Shown here: piece after piece, positions 11,056 to 22,600 of the stretch
Layout: each line of letters begins with the position of its first letter
Numbering within the stretch: the stretch's first letter is position 1
Assembly: GCA_030704615.1 (NCBI GenBank)
Contig: CM060731.1
Location: forward strand, 49,228,001-49,292,000
Length of the DNA: 64,000 nt
DNA from: Takakia lepidozioides
Taxonomy: Eukaryota; Streptophyta; Takakiopsida; Takakiales; Takakiaceae
Direction: 5' to 3'
The notes under the pieces: generated by a model
What the model was told of the DNA's origin: nothing
The model's input: the letters and a program-made list of their open reading frames with translations, nothing else
The model's database searches: none
Made by a program: the position numbers and the translations under genes

Positions 11056-13011
11056 TTAGATCACTTTTGATAAAACTTCTAATGCACGTTCTGCAACCTC
11101 GACATTGCCATGGATTCTGCAGGCGCCAAGCAAGGCTGTCCACACCCCCACACCCGGTTTGATTGGCATTTTGTTAATGAAGTCCTCTGCCTCGTCCAGA
11201 CGACCTGCACGGCCGAGAAGGTCCACCATGCAGCCAAAATGCTCCACCGTAGGAGTGAGGCCATGATTTTGACTCATCAAATAAAAGTAGCGGCAACCTT
11301 CCTTCAATAGACCCACATGGCTACATGCAGATAGAACAGATATAAAGGTGATACCATTTGGCTTCAAACCCTTTCGTTGCATTTGTTCAAAGAGTTGCAG
11401 GGCCTCTCTACCACACCCGTGTTGGGCACATCCTGCAATCATTGCAGTCCATGAGACCACATCTCGTTGAGACATACTGTTAAACACTTGTCGCGCATCC
11501 TTCATACTCCCACATTTGGCATACATGTCAACAAGGGCATTCTCCAAGTTGATATTTGGAGCAATTCTACTTCTGCTGATATCAGCATGGACCAGCTTGC
11601 CCTTTTCCAAGGCTCCTAGGCTGGCACATGCATTGAGAACACAAATGAATGTGATGCTGTCAGGCATCACCCCCTCCCCATGCATTTGCTCATAGATCCT
11701 ACAAGCCTCCCTACCACACCCCTGCTGAGTATATCCTGCGATCATTGCACTCCATGAGACCACGTCTCGTTTACACATGTTGTCGAACACTTGACATGCA
11801 TCCTTCATGCTCCCGCATTTGGCAAACATGTCAACAAGGGCATTCTCCAGAATATTATTTAGCTCAATTCCGCTTCTGCTGATGTTAGAATGGACCCGCT
11901 TCCCCTTTTCTAGGGATCCTAGGCTGGCACAGGCCTTCAGGACACTAGTGAAAGTGAACCTGTCAGGTGTTTCACCTTCCCGTTGCATTTGCTCATAGAT
12001 TTCAAAAGCCTCCCTACCACACCCATGCTGACCATATCCTGCAATCATAGCATTCCATGAGACTACATCTCGTTGAGCCATGTCGTCAAATACTTGACGC
12101 GCATCCTTCATGCTTCCACATTTGGCATACATGTTGACAAGGGTATTCTCTAAATTAATATACGATGCAATTCCAGCTTTGATGATGTCAGCATGGACAT
12201 CTCTGCCCTTTTCCAGGGCTCCAAGGCTGGCACATGCATTGAGAACACAAATGAACGTGACCCTGTTGGGCATCACCCTTTCCCGTTGCATCTGTTCATA
12301 GATCTTAAAAGCCTTCCTACCACACCCATGCCTGGCATATCCTGCTATCATAATAGTCCACGTAAATATATCTCGTTCAGGCATTTTGTCAAACACTTTG
12401 CGTGCATCCACAATGCTCCCACACTTGGCATACATCTTGACAAGGGTGTTGAGTAGAAAGATGTTTGGCTCCAATCCAGTTTTTAAAATATGGGCATGCA
12501 CCTGCTTTCCTTCGGCCAGGTCTTTCATGTCAATGCATTCCTGCAAGAGACACACATATGTATTCGAGTCTGCCTGAATGTTTCTCGTGTTCGACATGTG
12601 CTGCACCTCTTTCAGTCGTCCTGCCTCCCATGCGATCCTCCCATCTTTATTGTTCAGTTCCTCTCTTGGTCTACCACTGCAACTAGCCTGATGGGCAACA
12701 AACAACTCTGCCTCATTCCACCCTGCTATCCAACTGTATCCTTGCCTTGGACCTCCGTGATATACATCAACACTAGAAAAATCGACAGGTTGTGCTGGAC
12801 CTTGTATCCTAACAGCTAGCTCCGCATTCACCCAAGGTTGGTTTGGCCAACTCTCAATCCAAAGGACATCCTTCGTGTGCTTGCCTCTGACGTCTGGTGC
12901 TCTTGGATGCGCGGTCAGGAGAACGCCGGAAGTCGCTGCCATCCCCGTCCGATGGGTGGGCGGCCTGAAGACAATATCCATTTTCTGATACAATGTCCGG
13001 GGAATTCTCAT
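11056..13011 (-). CDS. PLS-class pentatricopeptide repeat protein, truncated in the E region
   Basis: Single open frame of 651 codons. The start at 12597 (139th codon) is more credible than 13011, because the first codons run antisense through a LINE 3' fragment. The protein has repeating P, L and S motifs (NALVDMYAKCGSMKDARQVF, RDVVSWNAMIAG, EQMQREG..P). These are RNA-binding helical hairpins that select sites in organelle transcripts, usually for C-to-U editing. The last repeats give CSHVGLLKEG and LLGRAGRLDEAE, then the E motif begins (WTALLGACRIHGN) and stops after about 15 more residues at 11056. No E+ or DYW domain follows in any frame, so it would need a partner deaminase, or the gene is a truncated copy. 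The triplets are nearly identical to each other at a spacing of about 303 bases. Confidence 0.88.
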   Translation of the reverse strand: MRIPRTLYQKMDIVFRPPTHRTGMAATSGVLLTAHPRAPDVRGKHTKDVLWIESWPNQPWVNAELAVRIQGPAQPVDFSSVDVYHGGPRQGYSWIAGWNEAELFVAHQASCSGRPREELNNKDGRIAWEAGRLKEVQHMSNTRNIQADSNTYVCLLQECIDMKDLAEGKQVHAHILKTGLEPNIFLLNTLVKMYAKCGSIVDARKVFDKMPERDIFTWTIMIAGYARHGCGRKAFKIYEQMQRERVMPNRVTFICVLNACASLGALEKGRDVHADIIKAGIASYINLENTLVNMYAKCGSMKDARQVFDDMAQRDVVSWNAMIAGYGQHGCGREAFEIYEQMQREGETPDRFTFTSVLKACASLGSLEKGKRVHSNISRSGIELNNILENALVDMFAKCGSMKDACQVFDNMCKRDVVSWSAMIAGYTQQGCGREACRIYEQMHGEGVMPDSITFICVLNACASLGALEKGKLVHADISRSRIAPNINLENALVDMYAKCGSMKDARQVFNSMSQRDVVSWTAMIAGCAQHGCGREALQLFEQMQRKGLKPNGITFISVLSACSHVGLLKEGCRYFYLMSQNHGLTPTVEHFGCMVDLLGRAGRLDEAEDFINKMPIKPGVGVWTALLGACRIHGNVEVAERALEVLSKVI

Positions 13012-13112
13012 CAGAAAGTGACCCTCTCTTCAGAACCATCAAGAACATACTCCCTGCACCTCTGTTCGCCAACTTTCCAAGTCTAGACGCTCAGCCTGAG
13101 CCCTGACCCTGT
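12948..13112 (+). mobile_element. LINE-A 3' fragment
   Basis: On the plus strand this piece parallels the C-terminal coding end of the LINE at 14.4-18.7 kb: PEDNIHFLIQCPGNSHQ here against SEDSIHFLIHCPGFSHQ there, with the nucleotide match continuing past 13100. It contains only the 3' end of ORF2, typical of 5'-truncated insertion. It overlaps, in antisense, the first codons of the long PPR frame. Confidence 0.8.
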
Positions 13113-13609
13113 TGCGGTGAGAGAGAAAGAGTCACAGAACATATTTAGGTCCGGGTACTTGCAAACCTGATGCAAAAACCCATGACAACAGCAGGCTCCT
13201 CTAAGTATACATGGCAAACGATCATCCAGCTTCAGCATCTTTTCTTACTTCTCCTTTTTGTCCCTCTCCCTCCCCCAAACCCACTCCCTGAAACTCTTAA
13301 GATTAGTAGTATACACTCCCTGTAAAACTATTTTCTTAATTCAAAAAGGCTGTGGTAGGAAGAGACACGGGATTGTGTGGCAGAACTCAGCACTTCACAC
13401 GTGTGTCCCTGGGCGTTTGATGAGTGGATAGAGGAGGAGTGAAGAGTGGATTGCCAGGGAGATGGAAGATTTGGAATGTGAAGCGTGATTGGAATGTGGA
13501 AGATTAGACAGAGATGGTCGGGTTTCCTGTGCAGCTCTGAGTGAGGGCAGGAGGAGATTGTTTGCATTGTACTAGTGTTTGCAAGACGAGGCCATTTTTG
13601 AATGCCTAA
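13113..13609. promoter_or_regulatory. Divergent intergenic region between the PPR and photolyase-like genes
   Basis: Spacer between two genes transcribed away from each other, so promoters of both should lie here. I see no convincing TATA box. The plus-strand start codon at 13610 sits in the context CTAAATGG. Confidence 0.35.
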
Positions 13610-16600
13610 ATGGTTTCCGCTGCCTTTGCCAATCTTTGTCCCATTTCAACTGCCAACACATTTGCATCGGCTCAAATCGATGTGGTTTCTGGGTGTGCGA
13701 TCACAGGGTCAAAAATCCTGTCTTCTCCCCCGCCTCTGGGAGAGACTTGTGGCCGAAATAATTCAGGAAGGAATGGTTTGTTCAAGGATATTTATCTCAT
13801 GAAAAAGCAAACTGAACCCAATAGGGCGTTCGTCGTGGCAAATGCTGTGCCTAGAAACGTATGGGCCTCATGCTGTGGGAGTGGAAAAGCCCCACATTCC
13901 CAGAGGAGACGGAGATTCGGATCACAAATTTCAGAGGAGATTGTCGCTTTGGAGAGCTTCAATTGCAATGTGCCTAGCAGCTGGAAGGTTAGCGTTCTCC
14001 GTCCATCCACCACTTGCGCAGCTATAGCCAGTCCATCTGTGGCCTCTACATCCAATGGGGCAATTATCGAGAAGAAAGTGGCAATTGTGTGGTTCAAGCA
14101 GGACTTGCGGATCGACGATCACCTGGGTCTTGCTGCGGCATCACAGTATAAACAAGTACTTCCCCTCTTCATCTTCGACCCGTACATCTATGCTGGTCAG
14201 TTCTCCGCTCTAGAACTCAAGATTGTAGAGTATCCCGGGATACAGGGGGAAGAAAATGCTTTGAGAATTTCTCCAATTCACCTCGCAATATAAATGCTAG
14301 CTTCTGGGGCAAAATGCAGCTGTGTCTAGGGAGCTTATGGGACAAGAGTGCAGAAAGGAAGAAAAATAAATTTTATAACATCCACGGAAAGCTCAAATAG
14401 CTTATGGAAAACAGACAGAATGTACTCATAAGAATTTGTTTGCCGCCTTGTGGCCATTGCTTATGGAACAAGCAGAGATTGTACTCATAAGACGTTGTTT
14501 GCCGTAGCCTTGTGGCCATTGACCCCGCGCCCAGTTTGAGCGGGAACAAAAGGGACAGAACCTACCTCTGTCAGGGGCTGACGTTGGTAGTGTGACTTAC
14601 CATCATATATAGAATTAATCCGGGTTTTCCAGATATCCTCTAGAAATCCCTTCACACAAGCATCAATCTGCTGTGTGTGATTTGCCCAAAAACTAGGCCT
14701 CAGGAGGGCCTGGGCTTTTGGCTCAGCCTCAAGACTTTCAAAGTTGTTAAACAGGGGTACAGGCACAATTCCCTTGATAGAATTGAAGAGAGCGTCTCTT
14801 TGGTGAGAGAACCCCGGACAGTGTATCAGAAAGTGAATACTGTCTTCAGATTGCCCACACAGCGGGCAATTGCACTCTCCCTTTCCTCTCTGCTTCTGTT
14901 TGCTGTTCAAAGGTAGGCTTCCTGCCCTGAGTTTAAATTTCAGTCTAGTGCCGAGAGTGGGTAGACCCTTGAGGTCATCCAAGATGTCCTCCCCCATGTC
15001 ACTGACTGGAAACAAGTTCAGGGAAGTTTTCTGCCTAACTTCATTTTCATCAGACAATCTCATGGCAACAGACATGGCTGAGGACACTACAGCCTCTAAG
15101 TCAGATTTATCCAGCAGGGTCAAGACTTGCGGATCCAGGTCCAGGTCCTTGAGAATCTCTTCTACTCTCTTCTGCCAGGACTTAGCCTGTTTGACAGGGC
15201 GGTCCTGTTTCCAAGATATAGAGTCGATTAACTTAGGATATCTGGTGTTGGGCATATGTTGCAGCTGACCCCACCATCTGACCTTGAATTCATCTCGTCG
15301 GGAGCTTAAGGACGGAATGCCAAACTCACCCCTGAACAGCCACATTGGCTGTTTTGGAGCATGCTGACATACACTCCTTAAGCACCCCCACTTGAATGGA
15401 TTCTAGAGACTTAGCCTGGTTGGAGTTATCAACCCATATAGCAGATCCGTACTCCAAGGCAGGTCTAATAACGCGACAAAGCATGGTTTTCTTAACCTCA
15501 GAGTTGACCCCTCTGCAGTGGAAAAATTTAGTGAGCCCCAGAGCTTTGCCCTTGCCAGTTTGAACAACTTTCCGGATATGTGCATCCCAATTACAATTGG
15601 AGGAAAACTCAACGCCCAGGTAAGTGTAGGAAGGGAGGACCGGGATCTCTTGGCTACCCCACTGCCACTTAAGATCACTTCCTCCCTCTCCTCTGTCGTT
15701 GAATGCTACCACTGCACATTTGCTGACATTAGCCTCTAGCCCCCAAAGATCAAAGTATCTCTTCGCGCAATCAATCAACTCCTGGAGATTGGTTGGAGTC
15801 TCCCCTATGCCTGCGAAGTCATCCGCAAACATAAGGGCTGGTATGGTGGTATCACCCACCCTTAACCCAAATCCCTCACTTTCCACATCCTGGAGGAGTT
15901 GATTGATGAAAACATTGAAGAGCAGAGGGGAGAGAGTACATCCTTGAGCTACACCTTGGTCTATGTCAAAGAAGTTGGACTTCTGTCCGTTAACAGTGAC
16001 ACAGCTTTTGGTGTGAGCATACAAGTTGTGGACAACTCTCCACATCTTTCCCTTGATCCCACAAGACCAGAGGCGGAACCATAGGCCATCTCTCCACACT
16101 GTGTCATAAGCCTTTTTGACATCCAGGAACAAAACATAAGTGGGTTTCCCTTCTTTTTTCCTACCCTGGATAATCTGGCTTAGAGTGAAGATATGATCCA
16201 CACAGCCCCTGTTTTGCCGAAAGCCAGCTTGGCCTTCGTGGAAACAACCTCTAGACTCCAGATCAACCTCGATACGAGTACTTATAACTCTGCAGAATGT
16301 CTTGCCAACAGCATTGAGGAGCGTGATGCCACGGTAGTTCCCCGGTTCTTCTCTGTCACCCTTCTTGTATAGATTGACAATGACCCCCTGTCGCCAGCGA
16401 AAGGGGATCATTTCAGTCTTCCAGATAAGGTTAAAGAGGAGAACTAGGGCCTCTATCATGGGATCGCCACCGTGCTTGATAAGCTCGTTGACAATACCAT
16501 CAGGTCCACCAGCTTTATATCCATTTAAATGTTCAATTGCTTCCACAATCTCAGAAGAACTAATGGAAGCATTATAAGCCATTGAAATATACTCCAGTTC

Positions 16601-19600
16601 ATCAGGGCTGTTTTGAATCATAGGAACAGTTTTTCCAACTGTGTCCCTCCATTCAGCAGAAGACCCCTCACTGTTAGACCTAGAAGTTCTGCCAAGGATA
16701 CTGTAGTGAGTTTCAAAGGTTTTGACAATGTCAACCGATGAAGTCACCACTGCACCTTTAGTAGTCTGCAGCGCTTGTACTTGCTGACCGTTTTTCGGCT
16801 TGTACAAACGTTGAAGGGCCAACCAGGATTTCTTGTCATTACCACCATGGTGGTTTGAGTTTATTTCACTGTATAGCTTGTCCCAGTATAATTTCTTCTG
16901 AGACCTAACAAGCTGATTGATATCTTTACGGAGCTGGTAGTACCTCGCCCACAATTCTCTGTTGGTTTCCAAATTGCAGCACTCTTTATAGGGGCTCGTC
17001 TCTCAGCTATCTTGAGTTTAATCTCATTGGTCCACCAATTAACTGCTCTACCGCAGACAATTAGTTTCCTCCCAATGATCTTGTCGGAGGAAACGAAACT
17101 CTCCCAAGAGTCCACTGCTCTTTCGACTTCATTTCTTGCGTTAACAGAGCGTGACTGAAGTTCTTGGAGCGATTGGACAAAATGAGGGAGAGCCTCTTGC
17201 AAGGCCTGGACGTACTCAGCCTTGACCTCCTCATTGTGGAATTTTTCTATGCGCCACTTCCGAATCGAACGTTTCACAGATCTCTTGGTGGTGGGAAAAC
17301 ACCTTTTGATCTCAGTCCAACCCAGGAAGTGGTCAGAGGTACCAATATCAGTTCTGTCGATCAACACATTGGCACACTGGGGGAACAAAATTTTGTCCAT
17401 TATGATATAGTCCACAATGGAACGCTCCCCAGTATGGGATTTCTCACGAGTCCACTGCACTTGGTCACCTCTTGTCCTGTTATTCAAGGTCAAAAACTAA
17501 AGCTCTTCTAGACAATTAATTAACCGTCTGCCATTAGAATTCAGCTCGTCCTCACCAAAAGGTCCAATGATATCGTCCTGATGGATCCCTTTGCCCACCC
17601 AGGCATTGAAGTCCCCCAATAGTACCACCTGACCTTTGGCAAGGAACGAAGCACAGTCCAGCTTTACATCTTCGAAGGCCTTGTCTGCGTCAGCACTAAG
17701 GGTCCCCTCTGTGGGCATGTAAACACAACCAACAAAGAGGTCCTTTGTACTCATGCCGCCCTTCAGATTCAGTTTTAGCCAGATACTATGCTCGTACCTC
17801 AAACCCTTGTTGATAATTTCACAATTGTCAAACAAGAAATCACGGACAAAGAATCCAACCCCTTTTTGACCGCGTTTGGCAGAGGCTGCCTTGAGAGTAC
17901 ACATCTTACCTGCCCATTTATAACCATTGACATCTCCAACCAGTTTATCCGACGTTTCCCATGTTTCTTGCCCAGCACAGATATGAATATCATTAGTCCG
18001 AAGAACTTGTCCCACTTCGAGTTGTTTCCTTTGGTTGGTCAACCCTGAGAAGTTGAAAGTGGCCAGCCGCAAGCCAGCCCTTTGCATGTGAATTGTTTGT
18101 CGTCTAGGTAGCTTGTGATTGCTCCTGGACAGCCAACCGTTCTGCAAAGGGGGGACAGTTACCCCATGTGTAGATTTTGCTCGTCTTGTGTAAACTTTGA
18201 GAATTGGTAAACCATTCAGGGTACCAAATCTTTCAGTTACACGACGCACAGGCTCCACACACATAGGGGCAGATTGTCTGTCAGACTGCTTGGGGACAAT
18301 TACCCCGTGTATAGATTTTGCTCGTCTTGTGTAGACTTTGAGGATTGGTAAACCATTTAGAGTACCAAATCCTTCAGTTACACGACGTTCAGGCTCTGCA
18401 CACTTAGGGACAGATTGTCCATCTGACGGCTTGCGGACAATTACCCCGTGTATAGAATTTGTTCGTCTTGTGTAAACCTTGAGGATTGGTAAACCATTCA
18501 GAGTACCAAATCCTTCAGATTCAGGACGTTCAGGTTCCGTACATTTAGGGGCATCTTGTCCTTCTGGCTGTTTGGATTCAACCTCATCCAGAGCATCAAA
18601 CCGATTAGAAACTCTCAAGTTGAAGTCGTTGCCCTTGGTTGTCTTCCTAGAGCGCCCCATTGAACAAGCAGAGAGAGAGAGAGACAGAGTTTCCTAGTTG
18701 CAACTCAAAACAGGTAGTGTCCAAATTCTTGTACAGCTAGTTTGTGTGGAAAGGGACAATTACAACAACATTGAATGTAAAATCACTTCCATATCATTAC
18801 AGTTGCCACAACCAGCTTATCAGAGCCATTGTAATCACCTGTCCATAATGCCTATTGACTGAGAATGTATGCAGGCTGGTCCAAGGAGCTACTAGAAAGT
18901 CTATTCGATGCTGTGGCAGACCTAAGGCGGTCCCTCCGGAGTATAGGCTCCGATCTGGTAGTTCAAAGGGGCCGAACGGATGACATTCTTCTGGCATCTG
19001 CCCGCGAGGTAAAGTTTGTGCCATTCTTGCAACAGTTTTTGCTTCGAGTTGAGATGCCATGTGCAGGTTGCCCTTTCAGCCTGTAGCTTCACTTTCATAG
19101 TGCAAGCTCAAGTAGTTGTCCGTATCTGTACCAAGTACTTGTGTGTTCCAATTTAGGAGCTGCAACAATGTCCACAGAGCCATCTTTTAATATTACAAGT
19201 TAGTTATTGGCCAGTCAGTGGTGAGTAAACTTCCCCAGGTTATTCCACTCCATGCCATAGGACGGTTGAGGTGGGGGTGATCGCAGATTGCAAGATGCTT
19301 CTGGTGGATTTATAGTGATGATTTCACTCATTAGGCTGTTACAATGTATTGGTCACTTACTATGGTGGGCTGTACCTATATTTTCCAGGAGACTAGTGGT
19401 CTCTGGGGACAAAGCATAATAACCACCTTGATAACAGATAGGTGCCACAGACATCATCACTGAGGAGGAAGATGGGTATAAATGGCACAATCTAGTTGGC
19501 TCCGTATCGGCATCCCTGGCAGTGGAGTCCCTTTCAGGCCAGATCACTGGCTTCAAGCAATGGAATGCATCTTTGTATGATATTAAGGTACTTTCCCCAC

Positions 19601-22600
19601 ATGGGCGCTCACTTTCGTAGCTCAGGTTGGAGATAGTGTTTCAAAAAATTCACTTGGCACTAGATGTACTTTCTTAGATATCAGGTAGGCTGAGTCAGAG
19701 TGCATGCGTGACAACCTCTCAGTGGGTTGGATGCTCCATTCACTGTCTATGTCTTTATATGGCTCCCTCTTCCCTTTTTCTGCTTATTTTGTATTCCAAT
19801 ATCTAGGGGCATGCTAGCTGACAGTGATCACCGAGAAAGCCGCGTGGTAGGGACACATCAGAAACTGTTGCCAGAAGATCATATTTGTAGAGTGCATGAT
19901 CGCTATAAGGAACATTGATTGAAAAGTTACACAGGCGGAGTCATTTACATCTCATAGGAACATCTGAGCTCAAAGCTCAAGTAGGAAATTGGTGTCACTC
20001 AAAACCTATCTGCTGCCTCGTCTCTCCCCCCTTTAGAATTGGCAGTATTGAAGGTTGTCTCCATGTGGAGCGGGGAAACAGGGCATGGAGGAGGTGCCTG
20101 ACAGCTACAAGGATTTCAAACGCCTGCGCTGCCCTATTCTTCCTCCCCTGGACCCCCCTACAACACTACCTGCTTTTCCACCGGACATTGACCCAGGTAT
20201 GAAGTTCCCTCCCTCTGCTCTTATACTCTCGTGGATGCAATGTCAAGTTGACAGTTGCACGTTTCCAGTCCCGCAGTCGATAGTTTCATTTTATGGACTT
20301 GTCTGTCCGGCCAGGGACTTGCCTTGAACCCATCACTGATGAGAAAGTCTGAATTCTTAAAAGTCTGGTTTTGAGTGGTCCAACCATGTAGTTCACAGCC
20401 AAAGCTTTACTGCGAATGTTGTAAAACATCTGTCTTTTTCACATCTTTAATTCTGTGAAACAGGGGTCTTCCCAGCTTTCCATGACTTCAGTGACAGCAT
20501 TGATTCCATACAAGGAGACAATCCATGGTGGAATTTGTTGAAGGCAGCCCAAGACCAATCGGCAGAGAATCTGTTAAAACCAGAGCAGAAGCATGTAAAT
20601 GGGCAGGCTAAAGTTGTCAGAAGCCCAGAAAGTGGAGGTCTGAAGGGTCTCCTTGCTTGGCGGGAGAAGTATATACTGGAAAGTTCATACGAATCCACAG
20701 AGAAGAAAAACAAAAGAGAAGCGATGGAAGTAGAGGAGACCCTCGGAAAGTATGTGGTGAGAGGGGGAGCATCTGGAGCTGCGAACATATTTGATGGCTA
20801 TCTGAGATTTCTGGAGCCAACGGGCAGGAACGACTGGAAAGCGTCAGTTCCTCCTGCTCTCCATTTTGGACTCTTCTTCTTCAATCTACAAAATTGCCTG
20901 TCTGTCTGGTCTCACGCTTGAACTTCCATGTACGAAATGAGCTCTGCAGTTGTATGGATATGAAACTTCTGGAGTGAGCCTTTGCAATGGTTGTCCTCTG
21001 TGTTCTCCTTCAGTCCCCATCCACCGTGTGCTTAACCCAACCGGAAGTGGGTCTATGGCAAGGCTGTGGCAAGCAAATTGCGAAGTGTACATCACCATCT
21101 CCACTGAGTTCTCTTTCATTGCCTCCCTGTTTCTTGTCCAATATTCCCTTTTGTATTTCCTGCTCCTGTGCCTGATTGTCTTCCTATTTGCCTCCTTTCC
21201 CTTGCTCCCATTTTCTCTGTTGAAATTGCCAGAAATTCTAGAGGTGTTTTTGCAGGCTTTCTGACCAAAAATTGCCCAGATATAACGAATAGATATTAAA
21301 GTCTATTCTATTGCTGGGGCTTTGCAGGGTATATGAACATATTTGGGAGATGGAAAAGAAACCAGGAGGCTCCTTCAGAGCTCTCTTTAGCAATCCCTTG
21401 GCACTAGGCACACTCTCACGGAGGAGAATTCTGTATGAAGCCCTCAAGTATGAGAGGGAGAGAAATGGAGGCCGCCTGTCTCCCTTTGGTTTTTCTGCAT
21501 TCACAGTGGCAGCAGCTGTTGCAGATGTCAAGTCAATCGAGGTAATCTGAATTACCCTGAATAATACCTCCATTATCTGCTTCTTTACCCCATGACTTTT
21601 CTAGCAGGCATACTGCCTTGGTGTCTGAGTTAGGGCCTTGTTACATGGACTCAGAGCACCTAAGTGGTACACCTGATGTTGAATGCCTGGGATGGGGAGG
21701 TATTCCCCTACAGTGGTTTAAGATGCTGCAAAGGAAGAGTTGCAAACAGGGCAGTGCGAAGGGCTTCCAAGTTGGATCATGGCGATGGCGTGCCTTTCAT
21801 ATCCAGGTTTGGACCAATTTGTGGAAAGTGGAATTCACTTCTACTTATTTGCTATGGTTTACTGAGTGATCAGGCACAGAAGGTGGAAAATTTAGCTGCC
21901 GGGGAGTGATGCAGTCAGAGTCTTTGTCTTTGTCTTAGGAGTGGATGGGACCCCAGAATATGGGATTTGCATTATTTGAATGCTCTCTTTATTGGAGCAG
22001 AAAAAACCTGTGGTTGTGGTCAATTCTCACCCCCCAAGCAAATAAAATGCCAAAGCCAGATGCCCAACTCATGGATGTCCTCCCTCAAAAGACATTGAGA
22101 TCAGCTTATAGCAAATCTCTTGCACCGGGTCCCCTTCTGGCCCAGCCATGTTAAGATCGTTGTCTTGTAAGCTCTTTGTGTGTTCCAGGGACCATGCATG
22201 TCTTTATTATTGACATCAGTCACAAACTTCATATGTATGTGAAGTATTCCATGCTTGGAGAGGAAGGCCCTGCGGTGGTGCTTGTTCATGGATTTGGGGC
22301 TTTCTGGGAGCACTATCGTGACAACATTCGGGGCCTGGCAGAGAGGGGTAACCGTGTGTGGGCGCTTACCATGGTGGGATTTGGGCGTTCAGAGAAGCCC
22401 AACATCATGTATACTGAACTTCTCTGGGCTGAGTTGGTGCGTGACTTCATTGTGGAAGTTGTAGGGGAGCCTGTTGTATTGGCCGGCAATTCGATCGGAG
22501 GTATAGTGCATTTTCAAAATTGTGAGCAGTGAATACCATTTCTGGTTCTCAGTTTTAGTTGAGTCGTAGAGTCCTTGACGGGACCCTTGAGGCCAGAGTC

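Larger units (their letters stand above)
14400..18665 (-). mobile_element. LINE-A, nearly full-length broken non-LTR retrotransposon
   Basis: Reverse-oriented insertion in intron 1 of the photolyase-like gene. Reading on the minus strand: an N-terminal segment with three 47-residue repeats, an endonuclease, a reverse transcriptase and a C-terminal zinc motif (CPLCGQSEDS..H...C), ending near 14485, then a 3' tail with a duplicated segment down to about 14400. The reading frame carries one in-frame stop (17497) and two frameshifts (near 16965 and 15345). The element is therefore inactive but young enough to be easily readable. Related 3' fragments lie at 12.95-13.11 kb and 32.4-32.7 kb. Confidence 0.9.

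Noticed and set aside
11807-12686. Repeated plus-strand frames at 303-base spacing
   Set aside because: They are the antisense of the near-identical PPR modules and repeat only because the modules do.
20447-20820. Minus-strand frames of 67-113 codons
   Set aside because: They are opposite exon 5 (20464-20842) of the fusion gene.
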